In this document: positions 27,514 to 36,119 of the stretch, one piece after another
How the letters are laid out: every line of letters starts with the position of its first letter
Position numbering within the stretch: position 1 is the first letter of the stretch
NCBI RefSeq assembly: GCF_002081715.1
Contig: NZ_MUKP01000002.1
Coordinates: 171,259 to 235,258, forward strand
Length of the DNA: 64,000 nucleotides
Direction: 5' to 3'
From: Nocardia donostiensis
GTDB lineage: Bacteria; Actinomycetota; Actinomycetes; Mycobacteriales; Mycobacteriaceae
The notes under the pieces: model-generated
Seen by the model: only the letters and a program-made list of their open reading frames with translations
The model's database searches: none
Told to the model about the DNA's origin: nothing
Translations under genes and position numbers: made by a program

Positions 27514-28752
27514 TCACGTGCCGGTCTTCGCCTGTGGCGCGCGATAGCTGCGTGCCACCAGTGCCGAGGTCAGATACCACAGCCCCGACGGTGTGGTCGG
27601 GTCGAAACCGGTGAGCAGACGCACCCGTTTCAGCCGGTAGTCGAGGGTGTTGGTGTGCATGTGCATGAGCCGGGCCGTGCGTTGCCGGTTGAAATTGTTG
27701 GCGATGTGCTGGCGCAGCGTGTCGAGCAGTTCGGGATGCTCGTCCAGGGGATCGAGTATCGAGCTGAGATGTTCGCGCGCCGGCCCGGGTCGGGTGATCT
27801 GGAATTCCAGCGCCAGGTCGTTGAAGCGGTGCAGTCCCCCGCCGCCGGTCAGCCGCTGCACCGTGTCGAGCAGTTCGTGCGCCTGCTCGGTGGCGGCGGG
27901 GATATCGGCGGGCGCGGCGGTGACCACGGTCGCGGTGATCGGCACCCGCGCCGCCTCCGACAGATAGGCGATCAGTTCGTCGAGAGTGTCTCCGGCGAAG
28001 TCGTCGGCAGGCAGCAGCAGGGTGCCGCCGTCGACGCTCAGCAGCGACAGTGCCCGGTCCCCACAGCGGGTCGCCAGTTCGGCCTGGACACGGCGCAGTT
28101 TGCGGCGGGCCACCACGGCGCCGTTGACATCGGGCTCGGACTCGTCCGGATGCGGCGGAACGGCCAGTGCGAGCACCGAATACGATTCGGCGATCTCGAT
28201 ACCGCATTCGCGGGCCATGGTGGAGGTGCTGTGCCCGCCGAGCAGCGCCGAGGTCAGCGTGTGCACGGCGGTGTGGTGTTCGCCGACGACCATGCGGTTT
28301 TCGCGCACATACGCCACCGCTACCGCCGAGGTGATGGTGTCGAGGATCTCCAGCAACCGCCGCGCCGTGGCGACCAGGGTCGCGGAGTCGGCGGGTGATG
28401 CGTTCGACAGGATCCGGTCGAAACCGAGTTTGAAGCCCTCGTGGATGGCGTGGTTGATGGTGTCGATCGGGATGCCCTCCCGCGCCCATTCGGCTGCCGC
28501 ATCGCGGATCTGTTCGACCTGCTCCGGCAATTCCTGCCCGTCGAGCCTGCTGAGCGTCAGTTCCAGGCACACTCTGGTCACCGCGGTGACATCGCCCTGC
28601 AGCGCGTCGCCGGGCAGCGTGCCGCAGGGCGCGACGTTTTCGGCGAAATGGCCGACCATCTGTCGCGACAAGGTCGAAATGTCTCGCAGGTGAGCCGAAA
28701 TCGGACGGCCGGACACCGTGAGACGTGAGCGTGCCGGATCAATAACCGTCAT
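27514..28752 (-). CDS. PucR/CdaR-type helix-turn-helix transcriptional regulator (Rv1453-like)
   Basis: This protein of about 412 residues has the C-terminal PucR helix-turn-helix: LLDTLRQHIANNFNRQRTARL followed by HMHTNTLDYRLKRV. A GGDEF-like middle of the CdaR type precedes it, with an N-terminal helical sensory region of unknown ligand. ATG 28752 (MTVIDPARS) has AAGGAG seven bases upstream and is preferred over a longer frame. In M. tuberculosis a regulator of this class (Rv1453) lies beside qor in the same neighbourhood. It may control the adjacent quinone reductase or oxidase-assembly genes, but no target site is evident. Confidence 0.88.
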   Translation of the reverse strand: MTVIDPARSRLTVSGRPISAHLRDISTLSRQMVGHFAENVAPCGTLPGDALQGDVTAVTRVCLELTLSRLDGQELPEQVEQIRDAAAEWAREGIPIDTINHAIHEGFKLGFDRILSNASPADSATLVATARRLLEILDTITSAVAVAYVRENRMVVGEHHTAVHTLTSALLGGHSTSTMARECGIEIAESYSVLALAVPPHPDESEPDVNGAVVARRKLRRVQAELATRCGDRALSLLSVDGGTLLLPADDFAGDTLDELIAYLSEAARVPITATVVTAAPADIPAATEQAHELLDTVQRLTGGGGLHRFNDLALEFQITRPGPAREHLSSILDPLDEHPELLDTLRQHIANNFNRQRTARLMHMHTNTLDYRLKRVRLLTGFDPTTPSGLWYLTSALVARSYRAPQAKTGT

Positions 28753-28908
28753 ATCGACTCCTTTTGCCCCCAATGGATCTCGGAGCGATAACGGTATCGC
28801 AAAACGGTTACCCGTCAGTAGGTATTGGCGACGAATCTGTCCCTCGGCCAGAGGGACACCGCTCACGTCTGTGATCGCACACAGCGGCGCGACCGCTCGC
28901 CCGCGAGC

Positions 28909-29259
28909 TCATTTCTCGTTGCGCGCCTTGGGGAAACGGCTCTGCTTCGCCACCCAGCCCGCCATCTTGGCCCAGTGGCCGCGACGCGGAGTGACCACCG
29001 AGGTCAACTCGCGGTCCCATTCCTCGGCCTCGGTGAGCCCGTCGATCGATTCCACCAGTGCCTGCGCGGTCTCGAGATCGGCGACCATCCGGTCACCCAG
29101 GACACCATCGGCACCGACCAGGGTGATCCGGACACCGGCCCGGCCCACCGGCTGGAGCACCGCGGACGCGGAGCCTCCGTGCTCGGTAACAAACCCCTTG
29201 ACCGAGTCCACAACTGCACGCGGGGCCCGCGTGGCGACGGTAGCGACATCTGCACTCAT
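28909..29259 (-). CDS. Conserved small actinobacterial protein (Rv1455-like), unknown function
   Basis: This 116-residue soluble protein has no recognisable catalytic motif. It contains RAPRAVVDSVKGFVTEHGGSA and ITLVGADGVLGDRMV, and the C-terminal stretch RRGHWAKMAGWVAKQS is basic. The ATG at 29259 is chosen; a longer frame only adds Arg-rich residues from the intergenic region. The gene is divergent from qor, 119 bases apart, as Rv1455 is placed near qor in M. tuberculosis. I do not know its role. Confidence 0.75.
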   Translation of the reverse strand: MSADVATVATRAPRAVVDSVKGFVTEHGGSASAVLQPVGRAGVRITLVGADGVLGDRMVADLETAQALVESIDGLTEAEEWDRELTSVVTPRRGHWAKMAGWVAKQSRFPKARNEK

Positions 29260-29378
29260 GCCCGGGAGTTTACCGGCCAGTAGACATGCCACACGCCCGC
29301 CGGGCCATACGGTCCATCCCGCCCCGGGGCGGCGATGCGCGAACCACACCACCGTGCCCCGGTGTACAACTGGAACCC

Positions 29379-30344
29379 ATGCGCGCCATCCAGGTTTCCG
29401 AACACGGCGGTCCCGAAGTGCTCACCTACACCGAGGTATCGGACCCGCAGGCCGGTCCGGGCCAACTGTTGGTCGAGACCGAGGCGATCGGCATCAATTT
29501 CCTCGACACCTATTTCCGCACCGGCGCCTATCCGCGCGAACTCCCCTATATCCCGGGCTCGGAAGGCACCGGCGTGGTGGCCGAGGTCGGCACAGGCGTC
29601 ACCGAATTCGCGGTCGGCGACCGGGTCGCGTGGGCGGCAGCGCAAGGCAGCTACGCGCCATTGGTCGCCGTCGACGAGGCGGTCGCCGTCGCGGTGCCCG
29701 ACGGGGTCGATGCGCCGGTGGCGGCGTCGGCGCTGCTGCAGGGCATGACCGCGCACTACCTGCTCGAGTCGGTGTACCGGCCGGAGCAGACCGATACGGT
29801 GCTGGTACACGCGGGCGCCGGCGGGGTCGGGCTGCTGCTCACCCAGTGGGCCACCGCACGCGGGGTCAAGGTCATCACCACCGTGTCATCGGATGAGAAG
29901 GAAACGCTGTCGCGGGCGGCAGGGGCGTGGGAGGTACTGCGCTACGGCGACGATCTGCCCGAGCGGGTGCGGGCCCTGACCGATGGGGGCGGAGTCGCCG
30001 CGGTGTACGACGGTGTCGGCGCGGCAACCTTCGAGGCCAGCCTCGCCTCGTTGCGGGTCCGGGGCATGCTGGCCTTGTTCGGTGCGGCCAGCGGGCCGGT
30101 GCCGCCGTTCGATCTGCAGCGGCTGAATCAGGCCGGTTCGCTGTTCGTCACCAGGCCGACGCTGGCCCACTACACCCGCGATCGCGCCGAACTGCTGTGG
30201 CGGGCAGGTGAGGTTTTCGAGGCGATCGCGGACGGCTCGCTGGCCATTCGGGTCGGCGCCACCTATCCGCTGGCCGAGGCCGAACGGGCCCATCGCGATC
30301 TGGAGGGCCGCAAGACGACCGGTTCGATCGTGCTGCTGCCCTGA
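29379..30344 (+). CDS. qor: Quinone oxidoreductase (zeta-crystallin-like, NADPH)
   Basis: This protein of about 321 residues is a zinc-free medium-chain reductase. It contains IGINFLDTYFRTGAYP near residue 35, the substrate-side motif GSEGTGVVAEVG, and the NADPH-binding VLVHAGAGGVGLLLTQWA. It lacks the zinc Cys/His residues, matching the Qor branch that reduces quinones by one electron. The start at 29379 (MRAIQVSEHGG) is the family N-terminus. It is convergent with the TetR regulator, leaving a 6-base gap. Confidence 0.93.
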   Translation: MRAIQVSEHGGPEVLTYTEVSDPQAGPGQLLVETEAIGINFLDTYFRTGAYPRELPYIPGSEGTGVVAEVGTGVTEFAVGDRVAWAAAQGSYAPLVAVDEAVAVAVPDGVDAPVAASALLQGMTAHYLLESVYRPEQTDTVLVHAGAGGVGLLLTQWATARGVKVITTVSSDEKETLSRAAGAWEVLRYGDDLPERVRALTDGGGVAAVYDGVGAATFEASLASLRVRGMLALFGAASGPVPPFDLQRLNQAGSLFVTRPTLAHYTRDRAELLWRAGEVFEAIADGSLAIRVGATYPLAEAERAHRDLEGRKTTGSIVLLP

Positions 30345-30350
30345 CCCCGG

Positions 30351-30950
30351 TCAGAAGTCGCGTCCCGTGAGCCCCCGGTAGACGAAACGGGTGAGGCCGT
30401 CGACGGCCTGCTCGTCGCTGATCTGGACCGTACCGTCGACCACGGCCTGTAGTAGTTGGCTGACCACCAGGAACACCATGGCCAGGCTCGCGTCGGGCGC
30501 GGCAGGCAGCGTCAAGCCCTTGTCTGCCAGCCCGTCGAGATGGTCGGCGACATCCCGGCGCACATCGGCGCTGAAGCGGGCGACGAGCCGGGCGAACTCG
30601 TCGTTGATGATCGCCGCCTGGTTCATCGCCCGGAGCACGGGTTCGTTGGCCCGGGCGAACGACCAGTAGTCGGCGATATGGGCGCGGACCGCCTCGGGGT
30701 CGCTGAAATCGGGGTTGTGCCCCGGTTCGCCGCCCAGGCCGCTGCTCTGGACGGCCATATCTTCCAGCAACGCCCGCAGCAGATCGTCCTTGCCGGTGAA
30801 GTGGTTGTAGAAGGATCCTGCGGCACGACCGGCCGCCGCGGTGATGTCGGTGATCTTGGTGTTCAGGTATCCGCGCTCGGCGAACACTCGCCGCGCCGCG
30901 TCCTTCAGTGCCTGTTCGGTCTCGGCCGAACGCTCCCGGCGGCTCGTCAC
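30351..30950 (-). CDS. TetR-family transcriptional repressor
   Basis: This protein of about 199 residues has an N-terminal TetR HTH: LKDAARRVFAERGYLNTKITDITAAAG, then AAGSFYNHFTGKDDLLRALL. A helical ligand domain with the ending VDGLTRFVYRGLTG follows. GTG at 30950 has AAGGAGG eight bases upstream and is favoured over a TTG eleven codons earlier. It is divergent from the truncated FAD monooxygenase. The palindrome ATGAAT-ACAC-ATTCAT in that promoter region is the natural operator candidate, so the decayed gene was probably its target. Confidence 0.9.
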   Translation of the reverse strand: MTSRRERSAETEQALKDAARRVFAERGYLNTKITDITAAAGRAAGSFYNHFTGKDDLLRALLEDMAVQSSGLGGEPGHNPDFSDPEAVRAHIADYWSFARANEPVLRAMNQAAIINDEFARLVARFSADVRRDVADHLDGLADKGLTLPAAPDASLAMVFLVVSQLLQAVVDGTVQISDEQAVDGLTRFVYRGLTGRDF

Positions 30951-30990
30951 CCACACCACCTCCTTGACAGCGAAACGTACCAACTCCCAC

Positions 30991-31022
30991 TATGAATACA
31001 CATTCATTGAATCCTAATTCAT
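30991..31022. promoter_or_regulatory. Palindromic operator candidate between tetR and the FAD monooxygenase remnant
   Basis: ATGAAT-ACAC-ATTCAT (30992-31007) is a perfect 6+4+6 dyad. The right half recurs as ATTCATA (31016-31022), which also pairs with TATGAAT at 30991. Divergent placement between a TetR gene and its neighbour is classical for autoregulated TetR operators. An AGGAGG ribosome site for the rightward gene overlaps the end. Confidence 0.55.
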
Positions 31023-31033
31023 AGGAGGGTGCC

Positions 31034-31543
31034 GTGCAGGTGCTCATCGTGGGGGCAGGACCGATCGGGTTGCCCCTGGCCACCACACTGTCCCGGCGCG
31101 GTATCGCGGTGCGCGTCATCGAGGCCGCCGAAAGCCTGTTCGCGGCAGGCGCTCAACCGGGCCTTGCCGCGGCCATGGCCCAGATGACCGCAGCCGACCG
31201 CCGTCGGATCGCCGACGCGCTGCCCGCGAGGCTGGCCGACTTCGGCGTCGCGGTCGATCTGGACACCACGCTGCTGTCACTGGAGCAGGACGAGACCGGC
31301 GTCACAGCTGTGCTGGCCCGATCCGGCGGCACCGAGACCGCCCGCTTCTCCTACCTGATCGGCGCGGACGACGGCCGCGACCTGGTGTGGCGCAGTATCG
31401 CCCACTCGCGGGCCCGTCCGGGAGTACCGGCCGGACGCGTGATACTGGCCGACGACCCCGGTCAGCCGAACAGAATGTCGCCGATGGTGGTCCAGCCGAG
31501 CACCGAGTCCACGGCCAAACCGCAGAACACCACCGCCAGGTAG
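31034..31543 (+). pseudogene. Truncated FAD-dependent monooxygenase (PheA/TfdB type) remnant
   Basis: The frame begins with a good ribosome site (AGGAGG) and GTG. It reads VLIVGAGPIGLPLATTLSRRGIAVRVIEAA, the GxGxxG FAD-binding fingerprint of aromatic hydroxylases. It then continues to LLSLEQDETGVTAVLA and YLIGADDGRDLVW, the second FAD motif (GADG-R). Between these motifs the usual roughly 70 residues are mostly missing. After GADDGR the homology ends and the frame runs antisense into ctaB. Intact family members have about 400-550 residues; this has 169. It is best read as a decayed gene, although expression of a short product is possible. Confidence 0.6.
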
Positions 31544-32451
31544 TTGTTCGACTGTAGGAACAACCGCAGCGGTTTCACCGATTCCCCACGCCGCACACCC
31601 GAGTAGAGCTGGTGCGCCATCAGCAGGAACCAGGCCCCGGCCACCAGCGCTACCGCGGCGTAGACGACGCCGGTGGCCGGGACCAGCACCAGCGTGGTCA
31701 GCACGGTGAGCCAGGTGTAGACGACGATCTGCTTGGTGACGGTCTGTTCGGTGGCAACCACCGGCAGCATGGGCACCCCGGCCGCGCGGTAGTCCTCCTT
31801 GTAACGCATGGCCAGCGCCCAGGTGTGCGGCGGAGTCCAGAAGAAGATGACGCCGAACAGCGCCAGCGCAGGCCAGCCGATGGTCCCGGTCACCGCCGCC
31901 CAGCCGACCAGGGCGGGCATACATCCGGCAGCACCGCCCCACACCACGTTCTGCGCGGTGCGACGTTTGAGGCCGAGGGTGTAGACGAAAACGTAGAACA
32001 GGATCGTCACCACCACGAGCACACCGCTGAGCAGGTTGGCCTGCCACCACAGCCAGGCGAACGAACCGATGCCCAACAGCAGACCGAACACGAAGGCGTG
32101 CGATGTCGGCACCGCCTCGCGGGCCAGCGGGCGTTTTGCGGTCCGCTTCATCACCTTGTCGATATCGGCGTCGGCCACACAGTTGAGGGTGTTGGCGCTG
32201 GCCGCGCCCATCCAGCCACCGAAAAGGGTGGCCAGGATGAGCCCGATGTCGATAGTGCCGCGATCGGCGAGCAGCATCGTCGGGATGGTGGCGACGAGCA
32301 GCAGCTCGATCACCCGCGGTTTGGTGAGTGCCAGATAGGCCAGGGGCCGACGCAGAAGCCGGGAAAGCGGGCCGTCGCCTGTCATCCGATCCGCGAACGC
32401 CGGTGCGGAACCGTGTGCGCTCCCGACCCCCGGCTGTTGACCGATCCGCAC
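31462..32451 (-). CDS. ctaB: CtaB, haem O synthase (protoheme IX farnesyltransferase)
   Basis: This protein of about 329 residues has about nine helices of the UbiA superfamily. The first Asp-rich motif lies in [24 protein letters not shown] and the second in [13 protein letters not shown]. CtaB farnesylates protohaem to haem O, the substrate of CtaA. The GTG at 32451 has GAGGAG seven bases upstream and is favoured over the ATG eight codons earlier. The 3' end overlaps the remnant monooxygenase by 82 bases. It is divergent from tkt, as in mycobacteria. Confidence 0.95.
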   Translation of the reverse strand: MRIGQQPGVGSAHGSAPAFADRMTGDGPLSRLLRRPLAYLALTKPRVIELLLVATIPTMLLADRGTIDIGLILATLFGGWMGAASANTLNCVADADIDKVMKRTAKRPLAREAVPTSHAFVFGLLLGIGSFAWLWWQANLLSGVLVVVTILFYVFVYTLGLKRRTAQNVVWGGAAGCMPALVGWAAVTGTIGWPALALFGVIFFWTPPHTWALAMRYKEDYRAAGVPMLPVVATEQTVTKQIVVYTWLTVLTTLVLVPATGVVYAAVALVAGAWFLLMAHQLYSGVRRGESVKPLRLFLQSNNYLAVVFCGLAVDSVLGWTTIGDILFG

Positions 32452-32826
32452 TGTTTCTCCTCGCACGCTGTGCATCGCATCCGGCTGTGGAACGAGCAGC
32501 GCACGGCTGCGACGCGGCCACTACTACAGCCGATGGTAGACCCACAGCCGCAGCGTCCCGCCCCGCGCCCCTCGAGATCCGGCGCACACCACGGATGCCC
32601 CTGCACTCATGCGCTCGCTCCGCCGCAGTTCATCCCATGTCCGACCGGCGAACCGGTGGGACGCAGCGGCGCGAGGCGAGCAGCGGCCGAACAACAGAGG
32701 GGTCGTGCGCAGGGGTAGCCGGGCGCATTTAGGGTATGTGGTGTACGCGGCACCATGCGCGGTCGTCGTGCGTTCGCCGCCCCTACCGCCATCGTCGACG
32801 AAATCAACGTCAGGAGAAACACCGTC
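32452..32826. other. Intergenic region between divergent ctaB and tkt
   Basis: These 375 bases hold the promoters of ctaB (minus strand) and of the pentose-phosphate operon (plus strand). No gene is supported. TAGGGT near 32728 could be an actinobacterial -10 element for tkt, but no clear -35 box is seen. AGGAG at about 32811 is the tkt ribosome site. Confidence 0.5.
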
Positions 32827-34968
32827 GTGTCTGTGACAGACGACATCCGCGCCCTCACCCAGCCGAACCACCCCGGCGACTGGACGGATCTGGACACCAA
32901 AGCCGTCGACACGGTCCGGGTGCTGGCCGCGGACGCGGTGCAGAACGCCGGCAACGGCCACCCCGGCACCGCGATGAGCCTGGCACCGCTGGCCTACACC
33001 CTGTTCCAGCGGACGATGCGCCACGATCCCGCCGACCCGGAATGGGTCGGGCGCGACCGTTTCGTGCTGTCCTGCGGGCACTCCAGCCTGACGCTGTACA
33101 TCCAGCTGTACCTGGCCGGTTTCGGGCTCGAACTCGACGATCTGAAGAATCTGCGCACCTGGGGTTCGCTGACTCCAGGCCACCCGGAGTACCGCCACAC
33201 CAAGGGTGTCGAGATCACCACCGGGCCGCTGGGCCAGGGCCTGGCCTCGGCGGTGGGCATGGCGATGGCGGCCCGGCGCGAACGCGGGCTGTTCGATCCC
33301 GACGCAGCACCGGGAACCAGCCCGTTCGACCACCACATCTACGTGGTCGCCTCCGATGGCGATATGCAGGAGGGAGTCACCTCCGAGGCGTCCTCGATCG
33401 CGGGCACCCAGCAACTGGGCAACCTGGTGGTGATCTACGACGACAACAAGATCTCCATCGAGGACGATACGACCATCGCGTTCACCGAGGACGTGGCGGC
33501 GCGCTACGCGGCCTACGGCTGGCACGTGCAGGTGGTCGAGGGCGGTGAGGACGTCGTCGCGATCGAGGCGGCGCTGGCCGCGGCGAAGGCCGAAACCGGC
33601 AAGCCGTCGCTGATCCTGCTGCGCACCATCATCGGCTACCCGGCGCCGAACAAGATGAACACCGGTGCCTCGCACGGCGCCGCTCTGGGAGCGGACGAGG
33701 TGGCCGCGACCAAGCAGGCACTCGGCTTCGACCCGGAGCGCACCTTCGCCGTAGACGACGACGTCATCGCGCACACCCGCAAGGCCGCCGAGCGCGGCGC
33801 GCAGGCCCACGCGGACTGGATCGTGGAATTCGAGGCGTGGGCGCAGCGGGTCCCCGAAGGCAAGAAGCTGTTCGATCGGTTGTTCAACGGTCAGCTGCCC
33901 GACGGCTGGACCGCCGATCTGCCGGTCTGGGAACCCGACGCCAAGGGACTGGCCACCCGCAAGGCCTCGGCGAAGGTGCTCGCCGCCGTCGGACCCGTGC
34001 TGCCGGAACTGTGGGGTGGCTCGGCCGACCTCGCCGAATCCAACAACACCACCATCCCCGACTCACGCAGCTTCGGCCCCGAATCGATCTCCACCGGCAT
34101 GTGGAAGGCCAACCCGTACGGCCGTACCCTGCACTTCGGGGTGCGCGAGCACGCGATGGGCGCCATCCTCAACGGCATCGCCCTGCACGGGCCGACCCGT
34201 CCCTACGGCGGCACCTTCCTGGTGTTCTCCGATTACATGCGTCCGGCGGTGCGGCTGGCCGCGCTGATGCGGGTCCCGGTCACCTATGTCTGGACCCACG
34301 ACTCCATCGGCCTCGGCGAGGACGGCCCCACCCACCAGCCCATCGAGCATCTGGCCGCGCTGCGCGCCATCCCCGGCCTGAGCGTGGTCCGCCCCGGCGA
34401 TGCCAACGAAACCTCGTACGCCTGGCGTGCGGTCATCGACAAACACAGCGGCAAGCACAACTCGCCGTTCGTCTCCTCCGATGCGGTCGGCACCGGCGGC
34501 CCCGCCGCGCTGGCCTTGACCCGCCAGAATCTGCCCGTGCTGGAAGGCACCAGCTACGACGGTGTCGCCAAGGGCGGCTACATCCTGGCCGAAGCCTCCA
34601 CCGGTGTCCCGCAGGTCATCCTGATCGCCACCGGTTCGGAGCTGCAGCTCGCCGTCGCCGCCCGCACTACGCTGGAGGAGCAGGGCATCGGCACCCGGGT
34701 GGTCTCGATGCCATGTGTGGAGTGGTTCGACGCACAGGACAGGGCCTACCGCGACGAGGTGTTGCCCCCGGCGATCGCCGCCCGGGTGGCCGTCGAGGCC
34801 GGAATCGCGATGCCGTGGCACCGGTTCACCGGCGACGCAGGCGAGATCGTCTCGATCGAGCATTTCGGCGCCTCGGCCGACTACCAGACCCTGTTCCGCG
34901 AGTTCGGCTTCACACCGGAAGCTGTCGTGGCCGCTGCGCAGCGCACGCTCGACAACGTGAAGGGATAA
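32827..34968 (+). CDS. tkt: Transketolase
   Basis: This protein of about 713 residues has the thiamine-diphosphate motif SDGDMQEGV (Ser in place of the usual first Gly) ending at VIYDDNKISIEDDT. It also has GNGHPGTAMSLAPL near the N-terminus, GPLGQGLASAVGMA and the second-domain HDSIGLGEDGPTHQP. It transfers two-carbon units between sugar phosphates in the non-oxidative pentose phosphate pathway. It is first of the operon tkt-tal-zwf-opcA-pgl. The GTG at 32827 (VSVTDDIRAL) follows an AGGAG site; a GTG two codons on is possible. Downstream tal starts 6 bases after the stop. Confidence 0.97.
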   Translation: MSVTDDIRALTQPNHPGDWTDLDTKAVDTVRVLAADAVQNAGNGHPGTAMSLAPLAYTLFQRTMRHDPADPEWVGRDRFVLSCGHSSLTLYIQLYLAGFGLELDDLKNLRTWGSLTPGHPEYRHTKGVEITTGPLGQGLASAVGMAMAARRERGLFDPDAAPGTSPFDHHIYVVASDGDMQEGVTSEASSIAGTQQLGNLVVIYDDNKISIEDDTTIAFTEDVAARYAAYGWHVQVVEGGEDVVAIEAALAAAKAETGKPSLILLRTIIGYPAPNKMNTGASHGAALGADEVAATKQALGFDPERTFAVDDDVIAHTRKAAERGAQAHADWIVEFEAWAQRVPEGKKLFDRLFNGQLPDGWTADLPVWEPDAKGLATRKASAKVLAAVGPVLPELWGGSADLAESNNTTIPDSRSFGPESISTGMWKANPYGRTLHFGVREHAMGAILNGIALHGPTRPYGGTFLVFSDYMRPAVRLAALMRVPVTYVWTHDSIGLGEDGPTHQPIEHLAALRAIPGLSVVRPGDANETSYAWRAVIDKHSGKHNSPFVSSDAVGTGGPAALALTRQNLPVLEGTSYDGVAKGGYILAEASTGVPQVILIATGSELQLAVAARTTLEEQGIGTRVVSMPCVEWFDAQDRAYRDEVLPPAIAARVAVEAGIAMPWHRFTGDAGEIVSIEHFGASADYQTLFREFGFTPEAVVAAAQRTLDNVKG

Positions 34969-34974
34969 GCGCAT

Positions 34975-36114
34975 ATGGCACAGAACGAGAACATCGCCGC
35001 CTTGGCCGCCGCCGGGGTGTCGGTGTGGCTGGACGACCTGTCGCGGGACCGGATCAACTCCGGCAACCTGGCCGAGCTGATCGCCACCCGCGGCGTCGTC
35101 GGGGTCACCACCAACCCGACCATCTTCCAGAGCGCACTCAGCAAGGGCCACGCCTATGACGAGCAGGTCAAGGCACTGGCCGCCCAGGGCGCCGACACCG
35201 AATCCGCGATCCGCACCATCACCACCGACGATGTGCGCGCGGCCTGCGACGTGCTGGCCGAGGTGTTCACCGCAACCGGCGGAGTAGACGGCCGGGTATC
35301 CATCGAGGTCGATCCGCGGCTGGCGTTCGACGCCGAGAAGACCACCGCGCAGGCGGTCGAGCTGTGGAAGATCGTCGACCGGCCCAACCTGTTCATCAAG
35401 ATCCCGGCCACCGAGGAGGGGCTGCCCGCGATCACCGCGACGCTGGCGCAGGGCATCAGCGTCAATGTCACGCTGATCTTCTCGGTCGCGCGCTACCGCG
35501 CCGTGATGGGTGCCTACCTGGACGGACTGCGCAAGGCCAAGGTGGCGGGCCACGATCTGGCCACGATCCACTCCGTTGCCTCGTTCTTCGTGTCCCGAGT
35601 CGATACCGAGATCGATAAGCGACTCGAAGCCATCGGCACCCCGGAGGCGCTGGAGTTGCGCGGGAAAGCCGGGGTCGCCAACGCCCGCCTCGCCTACGCC
35701 GAATACCAGGATGTGTTCGACGGCGGCGCGCACATCTCGACCTACCAGCATCTGGCCGCTGTCGGCGGTAACCGCCAGCGGCCGCTGTGGGCGTCGACCG
35801 GGGTGAAGAACCCGGATTACCCCGACACCCTCTACGTCACCGAACTGGTCGCGCCGAACACGGTGAACACGCTGCCGGAGAAAACTCTGGAAGCCGTCGC
35901 CGACCACGGCGAGGTGCGCGGCGACGTCGTCTCCGGTACCGCCGAAGCCGCGCAAGCGATTTTCGACAAACTCGCCGCGGTCGGCATCGACCTCGACGAC
36001 GTGTTCGCCGTGCTCGAACGCGAAGGCGTGGACAAGTTCGAGAAGTCGTGGGAAGAGCTGCTGACCGCCACGACCGAGGAGTTGCAGGCCGCATCCACCT
36101 CCGGAGGTAACTGA
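34975..36114 (+). CDS. tal: Transaldolase
   Basis: This 379-residue protein is of the long actinobacterial class. It contains [16 protein letters not shown], the Schiff-base lysine in [16 protein letters not shown] and the C-terminal [20 protein letters not shown]. It exchanges dihydroxyacetone units between sedoheptulose 7-phosphate and glyceraldehyde 3-phosphate. It lies between tkt and zwf with gaps of only 6 and 5 bases, so it is certainly co-transcribed. Confidence 0.97.
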   Translation: MAQNENIAALAAAGVSVWLDDLSRDRINSGNLAELIATRGVVGVTTNPTIFQSALSKGHAYDEQVKALAAQGADTESAIRTITTDDVRAACDVLAEVFTATGGVDGRVSIEVDPRLAFDAEKTTAQAVELWKIVDRPNLFIKIPATEEGLPAITATLAQGISVNVTLIFSVARYRAVMGAYLDGLRKAKVAGHDLATIHSVASFFVSRVDTEIDKRLEAIGTPEALELRGKAGVANARLAYAEYQDVFDGGAHISTYQHLAAVGGNRQRPLWASTGVKNPDYPDTLYVTELVAPNTVNTLPEKTLEAVADHGEVRGDVVSGTAEAAQAIFDKLAAVGIDLDDVFAVLEREGVDKFEKSWEELLTATTEELQAASTSGGN

Positions 36115-36119
36115 CACCG

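Noticed and set aside
28869..28884. CRP/GlxR-like site CTGTG-ATCGCA-CACAG upstream of the PucR-type gene
   Set aside because: The dyad is perfect over five bases but does not match TGTGA-N6-TCACA in both halves; too weak to list as a regulatory site.
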